A stretch of 64,000 bases of DNA from Guptibacillus hwajinpoensis (GCF_020524165.1 NZ_JAIVKU010000003.1:204135-268134); one strand, 5' to 3'. Counted from the stretch's first letter, positions 1 to 9,106 are shown. Notes: generated by a model not told the origin, from the letters alone. Translations and numbers: made by a program.

Positions 1-35
1 TTGCATTAGCGATATCTACTCATTTTCTCGAAAGT

Positions 36-72
36 AATAATCTGTGTATTTATACACGGATTATTTTTTTTC
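36..72 (+). terminator. Rho-independent terminator of an upstream gene
   Basis: An AATAATCTGTGTA arm and an ATACACGGATTATT arm form a hairpin of about 13 bp followed directly by a run of T. It would end a gene lying before the window. Confidence 0.75.
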
Positions 73-138
73 TTGTTTATTATTGTGAATACGCTAACTA
101 AATGGCGTTATTTTACCCTTTACGATTTATGCTGTTAT

Positions 139-152
139 TGGAAGCGATTACT
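139..152 (+). promoter_or_regulatory. weak cre-like site upstream of manA
   Basis: TGGAAGCGATTACT matches the CcpA cre consensus TGWNANCGNTNWCA except at positions 3 and 14. It sits 26 bp before the manA start, which would suit carbon control, but two mismatches make it only a candidate. Confidence 0.25.
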
Positions 153-177
153 TTAATCATTGTGAGGTGAAGAAACG

Positions 178-1125
178 TTGAAACAACCTATTTTCTTTAA
201 TCCAATTTTTAAAGAAAGGGTATGGGGCGGAGAACAGTTAAGAGCTGAATTTGACTATGAAATTCCTTCTACGAATACAGGAGAGTGCTGGGCAATTTCT
301 GCTCATGAAAATGGCTCATCTACCGTAAGTGAAGGCGAGTACAAAGGAAAAACATTAACACAGTTATGGGAAAGTGAAAAAGAACTATTTGGAAACGTAG
401 AAGGAGAAAAATTTCCTTTACTCATAAAAATTTTAGATGCTAATGCTGATTTATCTGTGCAAGTTCATCCAGACGATGAGTATGGTGTAAAATATGAAAA
501 CGGTGAACTTGGAAAAACAGAGTGCTGGTATATTATTGACTGTGATGAAGATGCTGAGATGATTTACGGACATAATGCGTCTTCAAAAGAGGAACTTAAC
601 GCGATGATCCAAAATAATCAATGGGACGACCTACTCCGCAGAGTGAAAATTAAGCCAGGTGATTTTTACTATGTTGAGAGCGGTACGATTCATGCCCTTT
701 GTAAAGGAACATTAGTATTAGAAACACAACAAAATTCTGATACAACATACCGTTTATACGATTATGATCGAAAAGATTCACAAGGAAATTTACGCGAACT
801 TCATTTAAAGAAAGCTATTGATGTAACGAAAGTACCACATACAGACCATAATTGCTCAAGTAAGATAGAGCGCGTAGAAGGTGCTGAAGTCATCACATTC
901 GTAGAGAACAACTTTTTCACTGTTCAAAAATGGTCAGTTGATGGCAAACTGAAACGAGAACAAACCAAGCCTTTTCAATTAGTAAGCGTAATTAGTGGTG
1001 AAGGAACACTGCAAGTCGATCATGAACTATATAAAATTAAAAAAGGAAATCATTTTCTCCTTCCATCGAAACTAGGGAGTTTTGAAGTGAAGGGAAATCT
1101 AGAGATGATTGCGTCATATTGCTAA
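178..1125 (+). CDS. manA: mannose-6-phosphate isomerase, class I
   Basis: The enzyme interconverts mannose-6-phosphate and fructose-6-phosphate in the cytosol. The 315-residue length is typical of the short Firmicutes form. The metal ligands of the cupin core are visible: Gln95 and His97 in VQVHPDD, Glu115 in GKTECW and His172 in GTIHAL. The start is TTG at 178, preceded by GTGAGGTGA at 162-170. An HPr gene follows closely, so the pair is probably co-transcribed. This suggests sugar PTS genes upstream of the window, but none is visible. Family assignment is secure; the physiological sugar is inferred. Confidence 0.95.
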   Translation: MKQPIFFNPIFKERVWGGEQLRAEFDYEIPSTNTGECWAISAHENGSSTVSEGEYKGKTLTQLWESEKELFGNVEGEKFPLLIKILDANADLSVQVHPDDEYGVKYENGELGKTECWYIIDCDEDAEMIYGHNASSKEELNAMIQNNQWDDLLRRVKIKPGDFYYVESGTIHALCKGTLVLETQQNSDTTYRLYDYDRKDSQGNLRELHLKKAIDVTKVPHTDHNCSSKIERVEGAEVITFVENNFFTVQKWSVDGKLKREQTKPFQLVSVISGEGTLQVDHELYKIKKGNHFLLPSKLGSFEVKGNLEMIASYC

Positions 1126-1149
1126 ATATTTAAGATGAGGAGTATGTAT

Positions 1150-1422
1150 ATGTTAGAAAAATCGTTCGAAATCATAGAAACTTCTGGAATTCATGCACGC
1201 CCAGCTACACAGTTGGTGAATAAGGCAGGACAATTTAACTCAGAAATCAAAATTCAAATCAATGAAAAAGCTGCAAATTTAAAATCCATTATGGGCGTGA
1301 TGTCGCTCGGTATTTTTCATGGAGCGGAAATTACAATTTCTGCTGAAGGTGATGATGAAGAAGAGGCGTTGATCGCTATGGAGGAAGTTATGAAAAGTGA
1401 GGGGCTAGGAAAAATAAGATAA
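1150..1422 (+). CDS. HPr phosphocarrier protein of the PTS
   Basis: HPr takes phosphate from enzyme I and passes it to sugar-specific EIIA domains. Counting from the ATG at 1150, the active-site histidine is exactly residue 15 (GIHARPAT) and the HPr-kinase serine is exactly residue 46 (NLKSIMGVM), so both transfer and regulatory functions look intact. Two further in-frame ATGs lie upstream (1135, 1144), but GATGAGGAGT at 1134-1143 places the start at 1150, which also matches HPr homologues. No ptsI follows, so this is an HPr gene outside a ptsHI operon, next to manA. It may be a second copy or a relocated main copy. Confidence 0.93.
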   Translation: MLEKSFEIIETSGIHARPATQLVNKAGQFNSEIKIQINEKAANLKSIMGVMSLGIFHGAEITISAEGDDEEEALIAMEEVMKSEGLGKIR

Positions 1423-1428
1423 ACACTG

Positions 1429-1460
1429 AGAGACTGACTATTTAAAAAAGGTCAGTCTCT
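1429..1460. other. hairpin after the HPr gene
   Basis: AGAGACTGAC at 1429-1438 pairs perfectly with GTCAGTCTCT at 1451-1460. There is no T run after it on the + strand, so it may protect the 3' end or act as a weak terminator. Confidence 0.5.
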
Positions 1461-1470
1461 AAATACAAAA

Positions 1471-1517
1471 TCTAGAAATATGGTCAACCAGATGAAATGG
1501 TTGATCGTATTTCTAGA
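1471..1517. other. long 20-bp hairpin
   Basis: The arm at 1471-1490 (TCTAGAAATATGG...) pairs over its full length, with two G-U wobbles, with the arm at 1498-1517. The loop is 7 nt. It lies in the decayed stretch between the HPr gene and paiB and has no T run. Its role is unknown. It may be the end of a vanished mobile element or an RNA-processing site. Confidence 0.45.
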
Positions 1518-1568
1518 TGGGAGTTTCTCAAGGTGAGAATCTTTTTCGGACAACATGTTAAGTCTAGT

Positions 1569-1930
<362 letters not shown>

Positions 1931-1963
1931 AGTCTCAGATCACTTTTTGAAAGGTGGATGATG

Positions 1964-2569
1964 ATGTATATACCTGAACATTTTAATATAGATGATGATG
2001 AAGTAATTTATGATTTTATTGAAAAAAATGGATTTGCAACCTTATTTTCTTATCATAATGGAGAACCTTGCGCTACTCATCTTCCACTAATTTTAAATAA
2101 ATCTGAAAAGGCATTATATGGTCATTTTGCACGTGCGAACGGACAGTGGAAGGATATTGAAAAGCAACAAGTCCTTGCGGTTTTTCAAGGTCCTCACTGT
2201 TATATTTCACCAACTTGGTATGAAACAACTAAAGCAGTACCTACTTGGAATTATGTAGCTATCCATTTATATGGAAAGGTAAAAGTTGTTCAAGAACGAA
2301 AGGTCATACTCGAAACGTTGAATGACCTGGTAACTAAATATGAAACTCCTGATAGTCCATACAATTTAAATGATATCGAACCTAGTTTCATCGAAGGAAT
2401 GAGTAAAGGAATTGTAGCGTTCAAAATCAAAATTAGTAAAGTTGAAGCAAAAGCTAAATTAAGTCAAAATCATTCTAAGGAACGGCAAACATTAATTATT
2501 AAGCATCTAGAAAAAACTTCTCAAAAGGATAATGTACAAATAGCATCGCTTATGAAGAAAAATCTTTAA
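1964..2569 (+). CDS. paiB: FMN-binding negative regulator PaiB
   Basis: PaiB proteins have a flavin-reductase-like split-barrel fold. In B. subtilis PaiB is linked to repression of sporulation and degradative-enzyme genes. The hallmark segment TWYETTKAVPTWNYVAIHLYG is present, as is GHFARANGQWKDI, and the length of about 201 residues is normal. Three ATGs in a row begin at 1958. AAGGTGG at 1951-1957 best fits the third (1964), and MYIPEHF is the usual N-terminus. Its partner paiA survives only as a fragment just upstream. Confidence 0.9.
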   Translation: MYIPEHFNIDDDEVIYDFIEKNGFATLFSYHNGEPCATHLPLILNKSEKALYGHFARANGQWKDIEKQQVLAVFQGPHCYISPTWYETTKAVPTWNYVAIHLYGKVKVVQERKVILETLNDLVTKYETPDSPYNLNDIEPSFIEGMSKGIVAFKIKISKVEAKAKLSQNHSKERQTLIIKHLEKTSQKDNVQIASLMKKNL

Positions 2570-2679
2570 TAATGCAAATAAAGATATTCATTAGATGAGT
2601 GAGGGATAGGTTATATTTATATCTTTGACAATCTCGGAGCGAATAAATGCTGATGAAGCAAAAAACTTTTGAAACCCCT

Positions 2680-2720
2680 AACTAAATTCCCCCTTTCATT
2701 GTAAAAGGGGGAGGTAGTTG
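2680..2720 (-). terminator. terminator-like hairpin
   Basis: AACTAAATTCCCCCTTT and AAAGGGGGAGGTAGTT arms form a stable hairpin beyond the stop of the minus-strand gene at 2735. The T run after it on the minus strand is poor, so efficiency is uncertain. Confidence 0.5.
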
Positions 2721-2734
2721 TGCAAAATAATTTC

Positions 2735-3190
2735 TTATTTACTTAAAAAGCGTTTAACTCCTGCTACCGCATAATCATGGTCCATTTGAGGTGTTAGTCC
2801 AGCTACCGTCACAGTTCCAATAACGCCAACATTATTTATACGGATTGGAAGGGAGCCACCTACCGCTTGATATTCCTCCACTGATAGAAGCGAGTGGTCA
2901 TGATGAGTAAGGCCACTTTCTTCAAAGCGGGCAGCAATAAATTGCGTACTGCGGTTATAATGGTCGACCACATTTTTCTTGCGGTACAGCCATTTCACGT
3001 TTTCTTCTGACGTCCCCTCCATTAAGTGAGTGAAGAGGGGAACGCGGTTGCGTTCAATATGGACAGCAACTGACTTCCCATTCTCTTTTGCGTAGTTTAC
3101 TAGCTCAATTCCAAGCTGTAATGCATCTTCATTTGTAAATTGAGTGAAGACCAATTCTTCTTCAAGTTTGAGTAGTTGTTCTGTATTCAT
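2735..3190 (-). CDS. UPF0303 family protein
   Basis: This 151-residue protein matches the UPF0303/haem-degrading-domain-like family: the core segments IERNRVPLF, RKKNVVDHYNRST and the C-terminal AVGGSLPIRINNVGVIGTV are typical. The molecular function is not established. The frame is open further upstream, but AAGGAGT about 7 bp before the ATG at 3188-3190 fixes the start and removes overlap with the MFS gene. It is the last gene of a likely IclR-MFS-UPF0303 operon. Confidence 0.85.
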   Translation of the reverse strand: MNTEQLLKLEEELVFTQFTNEDALQLGIELVNYAKENGKSVAVHIERNRVPLFTHLMEGTSEENVKWLYRKKNVVDHYNRSTQFIAARFEESGLTHHDHSLLSVEEYQAVGGSLPIRINNVGVIGTVTVAGLTPQMDHDYAVAGVKRFLSK

Positions 3191-3206
3191 GTTATCGATA
3201 CTCCTT

Positions 3207-4394
3207 TTAAAATAAATTTTGTTTTTTGTCGAGTTTATAATTGAGTACGGCAAGTAAGAAGGCAATCAGGACCATAACGGCTCCGATCCATGCTGTATCA
3301 AGGTAAGTCATATAATCAACGGCAAGTGCTCCGAGAGCTGACCCGCCTGCAATTCCTACATTAAATGCAGAAATATTTAGCGCTGAGGCAATGTCTTTCG
3401 CTGAAGGAACTAATTTTTCAGCGAGGGTCACGATGTATGCCTGAACCCCAGGTGATGACATGAAGGCAAATAATCCGAGAATGACCACGGATAAATAGCT
3501 CAGTGCCTTGTTTGGTAATAAAACCATCTGAAGGAGTAGAACAATCATTTGAAAGAAAAAAACAAAGCGAAGGGCTTTTACAGGATGATTGTTTGATAGT
3601 TTTCCTCCAATGATGTTTCCAACTGCAACGGCTATGCCGTAGATCAGAAGCATCCAAACGATCATATCTGAGGAAATTCCGCTCACATTTTCTAAGATAG
3701 GAGAAAGATAAGTAAAGAGAGCGAACGTTCCTCCAAAACCGAGTGATGTCATAAGCAGCGCAAGTAAAATTCTATAATTTATGATAAGTTGACCCACATC
3801 TTTCAAGGTAGGTGCACTCCGTTCACGCTTGATTCGTTCAATGGCGAATAAATTAACGAGTAGGCCAATGAGTCCTAACACGGCAACGGCTAAGAAAGTG
3901 GCTCTCCAGCCAAATACTTGACCAACAAATGTTCCAAAAGGTACGCCAACAATCGTAGCGACTGTAAGACCGGTAAACATAATGGATATCGCTGAACCTT
4001 TTTTGTTTTCAGGTACAATTTCCGTAGCGACCGTTGCTGCAATGGCAAAGAACACACCGTGCGCCACCGCCGTTATGATACGTGAGAAAAGTAATAGTTC
4101 GTATGAATGAGAAAGACTCGATAAACCGTTGCCTAAAATGAAAATCATCATTAAGATCATCAGAAGACCTTTTTTTGGTAGTTTACTAGTGAGCGTCGTA
4201 ACGATTGGCGTTCCAATCGCAATAGCCGCTGCATATCCGGAGACAAGCGTGCCCGCTTTTGTAACGGATATGCTGAGATCATCGGCTACTGTTTGAAGTA
4301 ATCCGACGATCACGAATTCTGTTGTTCCGATGGCAAAAGCACTAACGCCCAATGATAGTAGACCAATCATGGCTTTAGTTGACATCGACTTCAT
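3207..4394 (-). CDS. MFS transporter, DHA1/AraJ-like family
   Basis: The protein has 395 residues with about 12 hydrophobic segments. It shows the early GTTEFVIVGLL motif of AraJ/YdhP-type sugar or drug efflux proteins and a loop-2 motif (SGYAAAIAIGTPIVTTLTSK). A clear AGGAGGA lies 6 bp before the ATG. It follows the IclR gene by 12 bp, so IclR probably controls it. The substrate cannot be read from the sequence; export of a small organic molecule is the family norm. Confidence 0.9.
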   Translation of the reverse strand: MKSMSTKAMIGLLSLGVSAFAIGTTEFVIVGLLQTVADDLSISVTKAGTLVSGYAAAIAIGTPIVTTLTSKLPKKGLLMILMMIFILGNGLSSLSHSYELLLFSRIITAVAHGVFFAIAATVATEIVPENKKGSAISIMFTGLTVATIVGVPFGTFVGQVFGWRATFLAVAVLGLIGLLVNLFAIERIKRERSAPTLKDVGQLIINYRILLALLMTSLGFGGTFALFTYLSPILENVSGISSDMIVWMLLIYGIAVAVGNIIGGKLSNNHPVKALRFVFFFQMIVLLLQMVLLPNKALSYLSVVILGLFAFMSSPGVQAYIVTLAEKLVPSAKDIASALNISAFNVGIAGGSALGALAVDYMTYLDTAWIGAVMVLIAFLLAVLNYKLDKKQNLF

Positions 4395-4406
4395 GATAGA
4401 TCCTCC

Positions 4407-5147
4407 TTATGCTTCTAAAAGTTGAGATATTTTCTTGCTGCATGTTACTACTTTCTTACTGAATGTCTTGTCCTGCTGTTTTGGCATCCGACTTGTTGGA
4501 GCAGATAGCCCAACTGAAGCAACCACCTCTCCATTACGATAAATCGGCGCTGCAATACACCGTAAGCCAATTTCTGTTTCTTCATCATCAACGGCAAAGC
4601 CTTGATCTTGAATCGCTTTTAGATGATAAAGAAAGAGCTGTTCATCATCGAAGGTATTCTCTGTGCTTTTTTTTAACTGAAGCTGACGAAGAAACCTTTG
4701 TTTCCTATTTCCATCAAGAAAAGCTAAAATCGCTTTTCCAAGTGCGCTTCCATGAGCAAGATCACGATCACCTACATGAGTGTGAATCCGCATTGTATGC
4801 GTCCCATTCACGATTTGAGTTGTGACGACATCGGTACCGTCAAGAATCCCGATATAGACGGTTTCTCCAAGTTCCTGGCTAAGGGCATGAAGCGGTGGAA
4901 CGGAAAGCCAATCGACATGTGGATCATGTTCCTGTTTAGCACCGTCTATCTTCTCAGCAATGTGGTAGTGACTTCCTCTTTTAACGATATAGTTCATATT
5001 CTCCAGTGTATAAAGCAAACGAAACGTCGTTGTTTTGTTCCAGTTGAAGTGATGCATCACTTCAGCAAATGTTAATCCATGATTTTCTATAAGCAGATCA
5101 AGAATCTGTAAACCTTTTTTCAACGTTGAAACTTCATATTGACTCAT
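4407..5147 (-). CDS. IclR family transcriptional regulator
   Basis: The 246-residue protein has an N-terminal winged helix-turn-helix (about residues 5-60, with LTFAEVMHHFNWNKTTTFRL) and a C-terminal IclR effector domain (VVTTQIVNGTHTMRI, GDRDLAHGSALGKAILAF, GLRCIAAPIYRNGEVVASVGLS). AAAGGAGGC precedes the ATG at 5145-5147; an upstream in-frame ATG lacks a ribosome site. IclR proteins bind small acids or aromatics and control the adjacent operon, here the MFS transporter. Confidence 0.92.
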   Translation of the reverse strand: MSQYEVSTLKKGLQILDLLIENHGLTFAEVMHHFNWNKTTTFRLLYTLENMNYIVKRGSHYHIAEKIDGAKQEHDPHVDWLSVPPLHALSQELGETVYIGILDGTDVVTTQIVNGTHTMRIHTHVGDRDLAHGSALGKAILAFLDGNRKQRFLRQLQLKKSTENTFDDEQLFLYHLKAIQDQGFAVDDEETEIGLRCIAAPIYRNGEVVASVGLSAPTSRMPKQQDKTFSKKVVTCSKKISQLLEA

Positions 5148-5310
5148 GAGTCCGTGCCTCCTTTGCACATGATTCATCTTAGTGCGATATGAAAAGAAGA
5201 TCAAATAATGAAAGGATGTTTCGTTATTTGAAACTTAAAAGAACGGTAGGATTCATCTATTGATTAGGTTTAAGTCATGAAAGGGGGAAGATGATGCAGA
5301 TCAAAACAAT

Positions 5311-5478
5311 GTGGAGAAAATCGCGTTATTTGTATTCGAGACGAATATAAATGCCATTAACCCTTATCACGATCATGAATTTGTAGTAGAAGTGATCTTG
5401 AAAAAAGATAAACGCTTGTCTAATGATCAATACGACTGTAATGGGACGAGTACAAAGCGAGTAGCGTCTTTTCCATAA
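5311..5478 (+). other. possible gene fragment, unrecognised
   Basis: From a GTG at 5311 an open frame gives MEKIALFVFETNINAINPYH and continues for 55 residues to a stop. Composition is protein-like, but there is no ribosome site at the GTG and no known family was recognised. It could be the tail of a lost gene. Confidence 0.2.
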
Positions 5479-5484
5479 ACGAAG

Positions 5485-5511
5485 GCCACCTTATCAATGG
5501 ACAAGGTGGCA
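5485..5511. terminator. hairpin between the fragment and a small gene
   Basis: GCCACCTT and AAGGTGGC arms with a loop of about 10 nt. It lies just beyond the stop of the minus-strand small gene at 5516. The T tract is weak in both directions. Confidence 0.45.
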
Positions 5512-5515
5512 CTTA

Positions 5516-5677
5516 CTATTTCTTCTCTTTTTTGTTTGCTCGATCTTCTTCCTCAGTTTCTAGCATGCCGTAATCGCCATTCATTGCTTGTTCATCTAGA
5601 TCTGCTCCAAATTCATTTGTGAATTTGTTCTTATTGTTTTGATTTATTTCATCTTTCTTTTGTGACTTTTTGTCCAT
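5516..5677 (-). CDS. small hydrophilic protein, unknown function
   Basis: A 53-residue protein beginning MDKKSQKKDEINQNNKNK and containing NEFGADLDEQAMNGDYGML, ending in a Glu/Lys-rich tail. GGAGGTGAATACC directly before the ATG is a strong ribosome site, and a hairpin follows the stop, so this is very probably a real gene. No transmembrane segment or cysteine is present. The composition is like small cytosolic or spore-associated proteins of Bacillaceae, but no family was recognised. Confidence 0.65.
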   Translation of the reverse strand: MDKKSQKKDEINQNNKNKFTNEFGADLDEQAMNGDYGMLETEEEDRANKKEKK

Positions 5678-5794
5678 GGTATTCACCTCCAATGAATAGG
5701 TTGGCTAATTGTGGTAAAAGTATGCATGAATAAACAAACAAGTCGTTTTTAAATAGCGAAGGTGATCTTATGCTTAGAGGCTTTTAAATGTACA

Positions 5795-5836
5795 AAAAGC
5801 GCCTTACCCTTAAATAAAGGGGAAAGCGCTTTTTAA
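5795..5836 (-). terminator. Rho-independent terminator
   Basis: AAAAAGCGC...ACCCTT and AAGGGG...GCGCTTTTT arms form a stable hairpin with T/A runs on both sides, 16 bp after the stop of the minus-strand lipoprotein gene. Confidence 0.8.
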
Positions 5837-5851
5837 AAAGACGGAGACGGG

Positions 5852-7003
5852 TTATTGGTAATTTATGATCGCCGGATTAGGATCAAGCTGAAGTACTTCA
5901 GCAGGTGTCAGAACCGGTTTATCTTTATTATAGAAAACTTTAAAACCACCGTACTGAACTGGCTCATTTCGAACAAATTTACGGTAAAGCGACATTTTCG
6001 TTCCGTAATCACCATAGCCATCAAAGTTTAGGGCAACCTCTACATTTTCAGTTGGTTTGATGACTTGCTTATTTGTTACGGCTTTATCCGTAAACTGGTG
6101 AACGAGCACGATTTTATCGGGTAAGTCATTTTCTTCTACAAAACTTGAAACATAGTCAACAACTTCTTGTACTTCGCTGCCATCCACACTTCCAAGATCA
6201 ATGCCAGGCGTTTGGCCTTCTTTGACGTGGAACTCAGTGTCAATTGCGACATGCACGTAAGGGAGCTTTAACCATTTTTCCAAAAGCTTCACTTGATGAA
6301 GAGCTGTATCGCGACCTAGCTGAACATCTAGCATGAGAATGGCATTATGTTTTTTGGCAAGTGCTGCGTATTCATCAATATCCTCTTCAGAGGTCATGTG
6401 ATAGTACTTTCCATTTGGACCCGGATCACGCTGAGCAATTGTTGTGATTAACTCAATCGTTGGAATCGCTGGACGGTCTGGATCCGCATCAGAATAAGCT
6501 TGCGTTTGTTCTTTTAATTTCGTCATCAGGGCTTCAGGTTCCATCTCACCGAGTATTCCCATTTGAGTGGAGTTCGGTTGTCCATAATAAGCAACGAGTC
6601 GGTAATCTTTTAGAATCCCATCCGTTTCATCGGTAGTACCATCCATTAACGTTTCGCCAACAGGTGTCTTTCTTGTGCGATCTTCCCCGTGCGCTTCAAC
6701 GACAGGCATTTTCGCTAATTCTTCTTCGGTCATGGTTTCTTTAAGCGGTTTCGCATCTTCAGATGGAGCGAGCGGTTCAAATGGTTGAGCCACTTCTTTT
6801 TCTTCATCCTTTTGTTCAGGCTTTTTTTCGGTTTCTTTACTTTCATCTTCATTCGTTGCTTGCTGATCTGTTTTTTCGTCAGATTGCTCGTTTGTGGATG
6901 CCGAATTCGAACATGCGGTAACCAAAGCGACTAAAGCAACGAGAAGAAAAAGGAATAGTTTCCTCAAGATCTTCACATCCTTATGTAAGTTATTGAGATT
7001 CAT
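5852..7003 (-). CDS. secreted lipoprotein, unknown function
   Basis: The 383-residue product has a basic N-terminus, a hydrophobic stretch and a lipobox LVTAC with Cys31, so it should be an extracytoplasmic lipoprotein. A Glu/Lys/Gln-rich linker (about 32-75) leads to a globular domain. Segments such as IPTIELITTIAQRD, AILMLDVQLG, YVHVAIDTEFHV and KIVLVHQF look like successive strands of a TIM-barrel-like fold, but no catalytic family was recognised. It lies just downstream of the Fur-box operon, separated by a terminator, so it is probably a separate unit. Confidence 0.75.
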   Translation of the reverse strand: MNLNNLHKDVKILRKLFLFLLVALVALVTACSNSASTNEQSDEKTDQQATNEDESKETEKKPEQKDEEKEVAQPFEPLAPSEDAKPLKETMTEEELAKMPVVEAHGEDRTRKTPVGETLMDGTTDETDGILKDYRLVAYYGQPNSTQMGILGEMEPEALMTKLKEQTQAYSDADPDRPAIPTIELITTIAQRDPGPNGKYYHMTSEEDIDEYAALAKKHNAILMLDVQLGRDTALHQVKLLEKWLKLPYVHVAIDTEFHVKEGQTPGIDLGSVDGSEVQEVVDYVSSFVEENDLPDKIVLVHQFTDKAVTNKQVIKPTENVEVALNFDGYGDYGTKMSLYRKFVRNEPVQYGGFKVFYNKDKPVLTPAEVLQLDPNPAIINYQ

Positions 7004-7106
7004 AGTTTTGTCAAAACGACCTTCTCATTCTAACATAGGAATAGGAATACAGTATGAAATGAGACAATGAAAAGGAAAAATGAGGTAATCAGTACTAGTT
7101 TAATTG

Positions 7107-7145
7107 TAAAAAAGCTACTGCCCTATGAGGGACAACAGCTTTTAT
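7107..7145 (-). terminator. terminator of the Fur-box lipoprotein operon
   Basis: On the minus strand AAAAGCT...TCCCT, a short loop, and AGGG...AGCTTTTTT form a hairpin ending in a T run, 3 bp after the stop at 7148. Confidence 0.75.
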
Positions 7146-7147
7146 TG

Positions 7148-9091
7148 CTAGTCAATGGAGCGTACATATTCAGCGATTGCGGCAACTTCGCCCTCTGCCA
7201 ATTGAGGCTTTGCTTCATATTCATGGCGTTCGATGGCTTCATCGATCGTTTTCGCACTTCCATCATGTAAATATGGCGCTGTTGCCCAGACGCCAAGTAA
7301 TGTTGGAACATCAAACTGAGCAGGCGTTCTAGGATTTTGGAAATGGGCTCTTGCATCTCCGTCAGATGATTGGTCCGTTTCATTCGCTGTTCCAATATCA
7401 TAAAGGAAATCGGTGTTGTCAGTTGATAGCTTTCCGTCTGCGTTAAGAGCACTCGCACTATTTGTAAATTGCGATCCGCTATGACAGGAGAGACAGTTGC
7501 CGGCCCCTTCAAAAAGTTCTTTTCCAAGCTGAGCTTGATCGGTTAAGTTCCCATTATCTGAACGATAAGGACTTTTGGGAACAGGGAATGAATCTGGCTG
7601 ATCCAGGTAAGCGAAGAGCGCATCATACATGTGCTGCACATCATTAGGAAGTTCTTCTCCAGCATCGTAATCAAGCATACCGCCCATTTCTCCCTGTATT
7701 GTTAAAATATAATCTGTAAAATCATCTCGACTCCCATCCCAAAGGAACAGGCCAGTTTCGGTCGCTTTCACATTACTTGGCACATTTCGGAGACCTTTCG
7801 GAGTCGTTAAAGTTAAGCCGTTAATCTCACCGTCAGCATGACACGAAGCGCAGCTCATCCAATTGTTTCCAGTAATATCTGTTGCATAATCATCACTGTT
7901 TCCGCTATAGAAAATCTGCTTTCCTTCTCTTACAAGAGGGGAGAGGGAATCTTCTTTAATTAATGGGAGATTTTCATCGACTAGTTTTGCACGAGCATAA
8001 GCACTATCCCCACCTGTTTCAATCGTGGTAAGGTCATGGCTCATCGCATTGTGCACATATAGGTTACTTCCATCTGGCGCAATAGCAATTCCACGTGGGT
8101 TATCACCGGGAATTCGTCGCAATACCTGAGTCGCATTGCCGCCACGAGTAAGATCGAAAACAACAAGATCTTCACTACCAGCCATAATGGCGTATGCTTT
8201 CTTTCCTTCTGGATCAAAAGCAACATCGTAAGGATTCGACACAATGAGCGTTTCATTATCTACATCTACCACATTGATTTCTTCAAAAAGCTCTTTCCGT
8301 TGATCGACTAGCTCTTTATCTGTTTCAAGATCAATAACAGAGATGGCAGGGAAGACGGTTTCTTCAAAGTTAATTGGCGTATCTACATTAGTTACAAGAT
8401 GAGGTACCCAGGCGGTTTTCCCATCAGGGGATATGATGAAATTCTCCAACTTATTTGGGATTCCCTGACTAACTTTAGGATCGTTCTGATCTGGTGAATT
8501 CGCAAGTTCAATAACAGAGGAGACCGTATTTTTCTGTATGTCAATGACGCTTATTTTTCCTGACAAATAGTGAGGCACATACATCTTTTTCCCATCTTTA
8601 GTCATCGTAAGCGTGCGTGGACGTTCATCGACCTGAATCGTTTTTGTCGTTTTCTTTTCTTGTAAATTAATAACAGATACAGAAGAGGATCGGTAATTGG
8701 CTACATAGAGCGTAGCACCATCAGCGCTTGTCACTAAGCCGAACGGTTCGTTCTCTGTAGGGATCGAATCGGTTACTTTCTTTTTCTGAAGATCGATGAC
8801 GTCAATTTGATTGCTGTACATTGTGCTAACATAAAGTGTTTTTTCATCAGGACTTAGAGCGAGCTGCCTTGGCTCTTTGCCTACTGGTATTTCATCTTTC
8901 ACTTCTTTTGTCTTAGGATCGACTATGGAAACGGTATTAACATCAATATTGGCAATATAAAGAACGTCGCCATTTTTAGCAAGAAGCGTATTTGTACTTG
9001 CACTTGATTGTTCCCTTATCACTTTAGGATCCTCACTGCACGCAGTGAGGATCAGAAGGAAAAGAAGGGAGAAGAGGAGCTTTTTCATCAT
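7148..9091 (-). CDS. lipoprotein: beta-propeller fused to di-haem cytochrome c
   Basis: The product (about 647 residues) starts with a lipoprotein signal (MKKLLFSLLFLLILTACS). Residues about 35-365 carry repeated YVTN/YncE-like blades, for example EPRQLALSPDEKTLYVSTMY and RPRTLTMTKDGKKMYVPHY. The C-terminal third is cytochrome c peroxidase/MauG-like, with two CxxCH haem sites (CASCH near 414 and CLSCH near 533) and APYLHDGSAKTIDEAIERH near the end. It should sit on the outer face of the membrane and do redox chemistry with covalent haem. Several ATG/GTG codons compete. AGGGTG favours the ATG at about 9091. The gene follows the 690-residue lipoprotein by a few bases, in one operon with a Fur box upstream. 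Confidence 0.88.
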   Translation of the reverse strand: MMKKLLFSLLFLLILTACSEDPKVIREQSSASTNTLLAKNGDVLYIANIDVNTVSIVDPKTKEVKDEIPVGKEPRQLALSPDEKTLYVSTMYSNQIDVIDLQKKKVTDSIPTENEPFGLVTSADGATLYVANYRSSSVSVINLQEKKTTKTIQVDERPRTLTMTKDGKKMYVPHYLSGKISVIDIQKNTVSSVIELANSPDQNDPKVSQGIPNKLENFIISPDGKTAWVPHLVTNVDTPINFEETVFPAISVIDLETDKELVDQRKELFEEINVVDVDNETLIVSNPYDVAFDPEGKKAYAIMAGSEDLVVFDLTRGGNATQVLRRIPGDNPRGIAIAPDGSNLYVHNAMSHDLTTIETGGDSAYARAKLVDENLPLIKEDSLSPLVREGKQIFYSGNSDDYATDITGNNWMSCASCHADGEINGLTLTTPKGLRNVPSNVKATETGLFLWDGSRDDFTDYILTIQGEMGGMLDYDAGEELPNDVQHMYDALFAYLDQPDSFPVPKSPYRSDNGNLTDQAQLGKELFEGAGNCLSCHSGSQFTNSASALNADGKLSTDNTDFLYDIGTANETDQSSDGDARAHFQNPRTPAQFDVPTLLGVWATAPYLHDGSAKTIDEAIERHEYEAKPQLAEGEVAAIAEYVRSID

Positions 9092-9106
9092 CATAAACAC
9101 CCTAAT

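Noticed and set aside
4463..4825. 120-codon open frame antisense to the IclR gene
   Set aside because: No ribosome site and composition is the shadow of the clearly coding opposite strand.
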